11,386 bases of DNA. It comes from Thermoplasmata archaeon (lineage in GTDB: Archaea; Thermoplasmatota; Thermoplasmata; Thermoplasmatales; Thermoplasmataceae). This document shows, in pieces, positions 7,372-11,386 of this stretch. The translations under genes and the position numbers were made by a program. Numbering within the stretch: the stretch's first letter is position 1; each line of letters begins with the position of its first letter. The notes under the pieces are model-generated. The model was given only the letters and a program-made list of their open reading frames with translations. It was not told the origin of the DNA and made no database searches. The stretch is from NCBI GenBank assembly GCA_021806345.1, contig JAJZXP010000065.1, forward strand, positions 1 through 11,386, read 5' to 3'.

Positions 7372-8406
7372 TCAACCAAATAAATAGAATATTTTAACTA
7401 CATTAACGCGGGCAAATTTTTTTAAGACATATAGTAAATAATATACGAAAAGTGAATATATCTTAAACTGTAGGCTATATTTTATAATTTCAGAAAACTT
7501 AATGTTAGTACTAGGTCTTAGATTTACATCGCTATGGACAAGTGTAATCAATCCCATAAGGACCAAAGAAGTCTTAAAAATGTCTGATAGCCAACCATTA
7601 GATAAATTTTCAATTCTTGGGGCGAAATGAGCATTAAATTCTTCAGTCGATTTGATCATTCCTTGTATCCTTTTTGCTGGCCAGTCCTTATAATTGCCTT
7701 CTTTAATGCGATAATTTGTTAGACCCTTTTCCAAGTAAATCAAATCACCATTTTCGCACGCTCCAGAAAGAAAAATAAAAACATCATGAGAATAGTTAAT
7801 TAATTTAAGGCTGTCAAGATTTTTCGTAATGGCATCCCTTTTAATTGACATAGAGGAATTATTGAACAAAATGCGGTGTCTGAAGAGACTTCTTACAGGT
7901 ATACTTTCCCCTAGTTTAATGTATTGCGGGTTCGATTTATTTGGTCTTCCCAAAGCAGGAGTTTTAAACAACATTGTTGGTTTATTCGAACCATTTCTGC
8001 TCATAAAAGGGATGGCCATATCTTTCATGAAGACTAAATCAGGAAATCTTTCAAAATATCGTTTCACATAAACCAGTTTTTCTGGGTTCCATATATCGTC
8101 ATTGTCTAGGAAACATATGACATCGCCATCCGAATTCTCTAAACCAATATGAATTGCTTCTCCCCAGTGCTTCAATCCAGTTTCTATTATTTTGTGATCT
8201 ATTGCATTTTGTTTTAGTATTTCCCTAATTTCAGCATTAGACTCATCAGTTAATAATATTAATTCATAAGACGTTTTATCGATATTTTGGAGAATTACTG
8301 ATTCCAGTGTTTCTAGAAGAAAATCATGTTGTAAATAGTCAGTCAACAGTACTGAGATCTTCATTGTTCTATCTTTGTCAGTGAATATAGGAGAATTCTT
8401 AACCAT
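7372..8406 (-). CDS. GT2 glycosyltransferase with C-terminal hydrophobic segment
   Basis: This 344-residue GT-A enzyme begins its fold at MKISVLLTDYLQHDFL (15-30), a normal GT2 opening. Asp54 lies in the LLTDES strand end. GEAIHIGLENSDGDVICFLD (82-101) leads into the DNDD metal site at 101-104. FNNSSMSIKRD (181-191) is the acceptor-side motif, and YSHDVFIF (205-212) contains Asp208 as likely catalytic base. Residues about 278-292 and 308-343 are hydrophobic or aromatic and may anchor the enzyme to the membrane. The ATG at 8406 overlaps the upstream gene by 8 bases; a Met at codon 15 (ATG 8364) sits right at the fold start and is a real alternative. It is the second gene of the four-gene operon and overlaps or nearly touches the GT-C-like gene after it. 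Probable role: adding a sugar to a lipid-linked glycan; substrate unknown. Confidence 0.88.
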   Translation of the reverse strand: MVKNSPIFTDKDRTMKISVLLTDYLQHDFLLETLESVILQNIDKTSYELILLTDESNAEIREILKQNAIDHKIIETGLKHWGEAIHIGLENSDGDVICFLDNDDIWNPEKLVYVKRYFERFPDLVFMKDMAIPFMSRNGSNKPTMLFKTPALGRPNKSNPQYIKLGESIPVRSLFRHRILFNNSSMSIKRDAITKNLDSLKLINYSHDVFIFLSGACENGDLIYLEKGLTNYRIKEGNYKDWPAKRIQGMIKSTEEFNAHFAPRIENLSNGWLSDIFKTSLVLMGLITLVHSDVNLRPSTNIKFSEIIKYSLQFKIYSLFVYYLLYVLKKFARVNVVKIFYLFG

Positions 8407-9508
8407 GAGTTAGCAAGTATTCTAAAACAGGAATATGAAATTTTCTCAATACGCTATCCCAAGACCAATTTTTACGAGTAAATTCTAATACTTCCCTTTT
8501 TGAAATCTTTTCCAAATCTTTGTATCTCTTTGAAATTTCACTTATAGAACATTGGATTCCATTTATCCCATCAACAATCATATCAAAGGCGCCAGAATAT
8601 ATCTTGTCAAAAGCTGGCATTGAAATAACGGGAACTCCATTCGACATCGCCTCAAGAATTACTGCTGGCTGAGGGTCATTCCATTGAGAAGTGTACAGCA
8701 TAGCTTTTGAATTTCTTAACTCTTTGTCTAATTCCTCCCTTGTTAAAACACCCAAATATTTAATCTGATCTCCAATATAAGGTTCTATATGTTCTTTAAA
8801 ATAATATAAATCTGTAATGGGGCCAATAATCTTCAAGGGGGTGTTTGTTATTCTAGCTGCTTTAATGGCCAAATGTGGAGCTTTCATTGAATTGATAGCT
8901 CCCACAAAAATTAGGTATTCTTCTAAATTGGTGCTCTGATAGATTGTTTTGGGTATCGATATTCCATTTGGAAGGTAAAAAGATTGAAATCCTCTCTTCT
9001 GTAATAAGTTGTGTAAATTAGTATTAAGTGCCCCTAACCACATTTTTTTGCCAACCCCATTTATAATTCTGTTATATTTGTAAAATTTTGTAAAGTGTCC
9101 ATTTGTCAAGCCAATGTTTCCATGTAAAATAAAAACAACAGGCCTACCACTGAAACTGTTTTTAAGAATAAGACTAGAAACAAGATCGAATGTTGGTGCG
9201 TCTGAAATAATCGGGCAATTCCAAACTTCGTTCGAGAATTGGTTAAATTCTCTTATGTATTTTAGAAAACCAAGGCTAGAGTACCACTTTAATAATTCAA
9301 GATTATTGGATGGATATTTGAATATTTTTTGAGGGTTCAATATAGATTCTGCATATTCAATCTTTTGCACATTTCCGATTAACTGAATTCTGAACCCATT
9401 TTGGTTCAAAGAATTAGCCCTTTGTAACGTTGTTTTTTCTATACCGCCATATCCATCTCTAGGAAGCTTGGACCATAAAGGAGCTAATATGCAAACTGAA
9501 TTTCCCAT
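8399..9508 (-). CDS. GT4 glycosyltransferase, first gene of the operon
   Basis: The product is 369 residues with a GT-B fold. The Gly-rich acceptor loop RDGYGGIEKTTLQRANSL (17-34) is typical of GT4. A second strand, PVVFILHGNIG (123-133), follows. The donor half starts FYLPNGISI (177-185), then LIFVGAINSMKAPHLAIKAA (199-218), where MKAP stands for the usual KG site. YLGVLTREEL (251-260) comes next, then NDPQPAVILEAMSNGVPVIS (277-296). In the E-X7-E site Asp278 replaces the first Glu and Glu286 is kept. FDMIVDGINGIQC (308-320) closes the domain. ATG 9508 is chosen; a TTG at 9514 is in frame only two codons earlier. A TATA-like element about 30 bases upstream suggests an almost leaderless message. 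It heads the overlapping four-gene operon, so its promoter probably drives all four. It likely acts in the cytosol on a lipid-linked acceptor. Confidence 0.9.
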   Translation of the reverse strand: MGNSVCILAPLWSKLPRDGYGGIEKTTLQRANSLNQNGFRIQLIGNVQKIEYAESILNPQKIFKYPSNNLELLKWYSSLGFLKYIREFNQFSNEVWNCPIISDAPTFDLVSSLILKNSFSGRPVVFILHGNIGLTNGHFTKFYKYNRIINGVGKKMWLGALNTNLHNLLQKRGFQSFYLPNGISIPKTIYQSTNLEEYLIFVGAINSMKAPHLAIKAARITNTPLKIIGPITDLYYFKEHIEPYIGDQIKYLGVLTREELDKELRNSKAMLYTSQWNDPQPAVILEAMSNGVPVISMPAFDKIYSGAFDMIVDGINGIQCSISEISKRYKDLEKISKREVLEFTRKNWSWDSVLRKFHIPVLEYLLTHG

Positions 9509-9534
9509 ATTCAAGTGGTGAATGAACTGATACT

Positions 9535-9549
9535 TGTATTTGATTTTTT
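9535..9549 (-). promoter_or_regulatory. Probable promoter of the four-gene glycosyltransferase operon
   Basis: On the minus strand AAAAATCAAATACAAG ends near 9535, with the AAATACAA core centred near 9538, about 30 bases before ATG 9508. Transcription would start near 9512, giving almost no leader. The rest of the 9509-9792 gap holds no supported gene. T-rich minus-strand sequence near 9750-9790 probably ends the upstream GT2 transcript. Confidence 0.4.
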
Positions 9550-9792
9550 GTTGATGAACTTTGCAAACGTACTTGTCTCGTCAATAAGATGTGCATTTCA
9601 AACAGATCAACGGCCATACGGATCTCAAAGATGATAGATTTAATGTGAATCAAAATTTGATAAATTTTTCTGACAAATCTACTCTAACTTTATCTTTGAA
9701 ATTAACTACATAACTTAAAAATGAGTGGGAGAAGGGTCAGTATTTAGCTTCAGATTAAATTTAATAGTAAAACACATTTTTAAAAATTGAAA

Positions 9793-10701
9793 TTACAGTA
9801 CATATAATTTCTTCGCGAAAAAGAAGGCAAGTAGCAATTCTATTAAGAAAACAGGTATAACCTGGAGATAACAGGTATCATGTTTCTTTAAGAAAAGGCT
9901 CATTGGGTCTCGTAAACGAGTTCCTAAAAAGGTTTTTGGTTTTGAAAAATATGATTTTAGTTGAGATGAAATAACCTGCTTTTCTTCCCAGTGATCCACT
10001 TGATGTTGCAATCTTCTTTTGAATTTCCAAAATACATCATAATAAGATTCCATTTCAATATGGAACCTATGGGCTGTTGGAACAATTGCAAATTTATTCT
10101 TAAGATTGGACAGCAATCTAAAACCCACTTCTGTATCATAATCATATCCCCCTATATCCGTTAAGGCAGATCGGCGTATTGCAGCGCCGTTGGGAACTAT
10201 AATACTGTGTGGATAAACCTCAACCCATTTCCCTATATTTATTCCTGAAGATGCGATACCTTCCCAAAGATCTCGCTCAATACAGCAGAAATAGCGTGTA
10301 ACCTGCTTGTATTCACGCTTTCCTGGTACGTAAGGCATTGGAATTGTCATGCATATTTGTGAATCTTCTATCAAGGGCTTGATCATACTTTCTGCATAGT
10401 TTTCCTCCATCAGCAAATTGTCGGCATCCACAATGAATATAATGTCAGCCTTGGAGTAGTGAACTGCCAGATTTTTACCTCCTCCAAAGCTAAGTTCTGT
10501 TCTCGCTTCGTTGCACAATACAGTGCACCCATACTTTGTTGCAATGTTAACTGAATTGTCTGTTGACCCCCCATCAACTACAATAATTTGTGATTTGTAA
10601 TCTTCTGGAAATTTCTGGCCTCGTATTGTCTTAATACATTCTTCCAAATAGGAATTAGAAGCCGAGTTGTACGAGGCTATTATATAATCTATACTCACCA
10701 T
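9793..10701 (-). CDS. GT2 glycosyltransferase with C-terminal membrane anchor
   Basis: This 302-residue product is a standard GT-A GT2 enzyme. DYIIASYNSA (5-14) opens the fold, VVDGGSTDNS (41-50) binds the nucleotide, and FGGGKNLAV (72-80) precedes IFIVDADNLL (88-97) with the DAD metal site at 92-94. VPNGAAIRRSAL (169-180) is the acceptor segment. YDYDTEVGFRLL (186-197) gives Asp189/Glu191 as likely catalytic acids, and RRLQHQVDHW (229-238) lies near the usual QxxRW position in altered form. Residues about 279-298 are strongly hydrophobic, followed by KK, fitting one C-terminal membrane anchor. ATG 10701 is the only good start. It stands as its own unit, 284 bases upstream of the four-gene operon, and is less AT-rich than that operon. 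A perfect 17-base palindrome lies 16 bases before its start and suggests control by a repressor. Sugar and acceptor are unknown. Confidence 0.9.
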   Translation of the reverse strand: MVSIDYIIASYNSASNSYLEECIKTIRGQKFPEDYKSQIIVVDGGSTDNSVNIATKYGCTVLCNEARTELSFGGGKNLAVHYSKADIIFIVDADNLLMEENYAESMIKPLIEDSQICMTIPMPYVPGKREYKQVTRYFCCIERDLWEGIASSGINIGKWVEVYPHSIIVPNGAAIRRSALTDIGGYDYDTEVGFRLLSNLKNKFAIVPTAHRFHIEMESYYDVFWKFKRRLQHQVDHWEEKQVISSQLKSYFSKPKTFLGTRLRDPMSLFLKKHDTCYLQVIPVFLIELLLAFFFAKKLYVL

Positions 10702-10716
10702 TTTATGGGCAATACT

Positions 10717-10733
10717 TTAAGTGAATCACTTAA
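10717..10733. promoter_or_regulatory. 17-base palindrome, candidate operator
   Basis: TTAAGTGA (10717-10724), a single central A, and TCACTTAA (10726-10733) form a perfect inverted repeat. It lies between the TATA-like element and the start codon of the GT2 gene, over the predicted transcription start. That position suits a dimeric repressor that would block initiation. No regulator gene is adjacent in the window except the distant HTH fragment. Confidence 0.45.
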
Positions 10734-10741
10734 TTTAAATC

Positions 10742-10750
10742 TTTATAATT
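10742..10750 (-). promoter_or_regulatory. TATA-like promoter of the 9793-10701 GT2 gene
   Basis: The minus strand reads AATTATAAAG at 10750-10741. A start about 26 bases downstream, near 10720, would leave a leader of about 18 bases. A weaker alternative, ATTTAAATT, lies slightly nearer the gene and overlaps the palindrome at 10717-10733. Confidence 0.45.
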
Positions 10751-10772
10751 TACCACAAAAAGACGGGCAAAT

Positions 10773-10800
10773 AAATTTATAAGCGAATTGGAGCCAATTC
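10773..10800 (+). promoter_or_regulatory. Divergent TATA-like element followed by a 16-base palindrome
   Basis: AAATTTATAA (10773-10782) is a good plus-strand TATA-like element predicting a start near 10804. Directly after it, GAATTGG (10785-10791), AG, CCAATTC (10794-10800) form a perfect inverted repeat. No convincing gene begins soon after: the first ATG frame, at 10881, has only 27 codons. A small RNA, a leader or a decayed gene may be what it controls. Confidence 0.35.
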
Positions 10801-11049
10801 ACACCAGCAGGATTTGTGGTGCGTTTCTTCAATTTCTATTTATTGACAACTCTACTTCAATCTTTGTGAATCTCCAATATATGGTCATATCGATCAGGAT
10901 TTTCACCATAAGATACGTGCGAAGAAGAGAATCGATGGACGGATGCGACCAGCAGTTAACGTAGCCTGTGAACGTTTTACTTTCTCTGTAGTTCAGCCTT
11001 TGAAGTTTTTAAATTCAATATCTATTCTCTTTCCCTGTAGATCAAATCG

Positions 11050-11220
11050 ATGGTCGCTGCTACAGTATACGGCCATAAAGGTAAATTATGGCTTCGGGTG
11101 TTTAATGGTTGTATGCAGGGCAAGAAATATGACTGGCAATTAAGAAAACGGCAAATCTACTGGCCTGAGGGCATGCGATATGCGGTGCACCGAAAAGCTT
11201 TTTGCGATTCCCGGTTTTAA
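11050..11220 (+). CDS. Possible small basic protein, 56 residues
   Basis: ATG 11050 opens a 56-residue frame ending in TAA 11218-11220. An in-frame TAG at 11038-11040 means the frame cannot extend upstream. The product begins MVAATVYGHKGKLWLRVFNG and is rich in Lys, Arg, Tyr and Trp, for example KKYDWQLRKRQIYWPEG (25-41). It has no membrane span and no motif I recognise. A TATA-like TTTTTAAA lies about 40 bases upstream. It reads more like protein than the other short frames nearby, but it contains a hairpin and two palindromes, so the DNA could equally encode an RNA or be a fragment of an older gene. A longer ORF in another frame (10943-11143) overlaps it and looks less convincing. Confidence 0.27.
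   Translation: MVAATVYGHKGKLWLRVFNGCMQGKKYDWQLRKRQIYWPEGMRYAVHRKAFCDSRF
11072..11092. repeat. Hairpin, 7-bp perfect stem and 7-base loop
   Basis: GCCATAA (11072-11078) and TTATGGC (11086-11092) pair perfectly around AGGTAAA; a G-T pair at 11071/11093 could extend it. It lies within the possible small ORF. It could be an RNA structure or a protein-binding site. Confidence 0.4.
11183..11202. repeat. Two abutting perfect 10-base palindromes
   Basis: CGGTGCACCG (11183-11192) is followed directly by AAAAGCTTTT (11193-11202). Each is self-complementary. They lie about 100 bases before the right-edge start codon, upstream of its TATA-like element. Candidate roles are binding sites for a dimeric regulator or a transcript end. 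Confidence 0.35.
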
Positions 11221-11271
11221 AGGACAAAATAAGAATTATTCAGAAATAAGTATTTACTAATAATATACATT

Positions 11272-11283
11272 AGTTTATAAACT
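11272..11283 (+). promoter_or_regulatory. TATA box of the right-edge gene
   Basis: AGTTTATAAACT is a perfect 12-base palindrome containing TTTATAAA. Its centre is 26-27 bases before ATG 11304, so the transcript should start at or next to the start codon. This is the clearest leaderless archaeal promoter in the window, and no Shine-Dalgarno sequence is present. Confidence 0.6.
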
Positions 11284-11303
11284 CTTTACACTGTCAGGCT
11301 GTA

Positions 11304-11386
11304 ATGAACAGAAACGCTATTGTTCTCATTCTAGCAACAATCATGGTTTTCTCATCCCTTGCAGTGGCCATGAATTCAAGCATTGC
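11304..11386 (+). CDS. Exported or surface protein, signal peptide only, cut by window edge
   Basis: ATG 11304 starts a frame that stays open to the right edge, giving 27 complete codons. The sequence begins MNRNAIVLILATIMVFSSLA: a short polar N-terminus with one Arg, a hydrophobic core at about 5-16, then SSLAVAM with an Ala-X-Ala type cleavage site near residues 20-22. This is a good signal peptide or N-terminal anchor, so the protein is exported or membrane-bound. An N-S-S sequon appears right after the signal (residues 24-26). The promoter fits a strong leaderless gene. Next to a glycan locus, an S-layer or other glycosylated surface protein is a fair guess, but the mature protein is outside the window and cannot be named. 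Confidence 0.6.
   Translation, partial: MNRNAIVLILATIMVFSSLAVAMNSSI

Larger units (their letters stand above)
10702..11303. other. Gene-poor, palindrome-rich intergenic region
   Basis: About 600 bases separate the GT2 gene from the exported-protein gene. They contain two divergent TATA-like elements with adjacent palindromes, a possible 56-residue ORF at 11050-11220, a hairpin at 11072-11092, two abutting palindromes at 11183-11202, and the promoter of the right-edge gene. The part from about 10900 to 11220 is richer in GC than the flanks and has stops in all frames apart from the small ORF. This looks like a relic or an RNA-coding stretch. Nothing was recognised by family. Confidence 0.4.

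Noticed and set aside
7829..8071. 80-residue plus-strand ORF
   Set aside because: Antisense to the GT2 gene at 7372-8406, with no promoter or motif.
9459..9653. 64-residue minus-strand ORF across the operon promoter
   Set aside because: It overlaps the start of the GT4 gene in another frame, covers the TATA-like element and has no family features.
10943..11143. 66-residue plus-strand ORF
   Set aside because: No motif and a Cys/Phe-rich random-looking product; it overlaps a more protein-like small frame at 11050-11220.

Overview
The window looks archaeal, most likely an acidophilic Thermoplasmata-type organism; that taxon is an inference. Several genes have an AT-rich, TATA-like element centred about 26-30 bases before the start codon and no clear Shine-Dalgarno sequence, which fits leaderless archaeal transcripts. 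One long membrane protein carries about 25 N-glycosylation sequons on its predicted outer domain. The glycosyltransferases point to polyprenyl-phosphate-dependent surface glycosylation. No rRNA, tRNA, CRISPR array or intact insertion sequence was seen.

Layout. (1) Positions 1-240, minus: the N-terminal 80 residues of a helix-turn-helix protein running off the left edge. (2) 241-803: no confident gene; weak ORFs, a hairpin and a 10-base direct repeat, possibly a decayed element. (3) 804-2805, plus: a GT2 enzyme resembling dolichyl-phosphate glucosyltransferase, then a GT4-like enzyme, both in moderately GC DNA. (4) 2806-2993: AT-rich convergent gap. (5) 2994-9508, minus: four overlapping genes, transcribed from right to left as GT4, GT2, giant multi-pass GT-C-like protein, GT4. 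They form one tight operon that is clearly AT-richer than region 3. (6) 9509-9792: promoter and terminator gap. (7) 9793-10701, minus: a single GT2 with a C-terminal membrane anchor. (8) 10702-11303: about 600 bases with divergent TATA-like elements, several perfect palindromes and one possible 56-residue ORF. (9) 11304 to the right edge, plus: the signal peptide of an exported protein with a leaderless promoter.

How it may work together: six glycosyltransferase-type proteins lie in about 10 kb, so this is a cell-surface glycan locus. The inferred model is as follows. The ALG5-like GT2 charges a polyprenyl phosphate with a sugar. The cytosolic GT4 and GT2 enzymes extend a lipid-linked glycan. 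The GT-C-like protein uses a lipid-linked sugar on the outer face. The shift in base composition suggests the four-gene operon was acquired or exchanged separately, as is common for variable surface-glycan islands. The least familiar element is the giant GT-C-like protein, whose outer domain is unusually dense in sequons and may itself be a glycosylation substrate.
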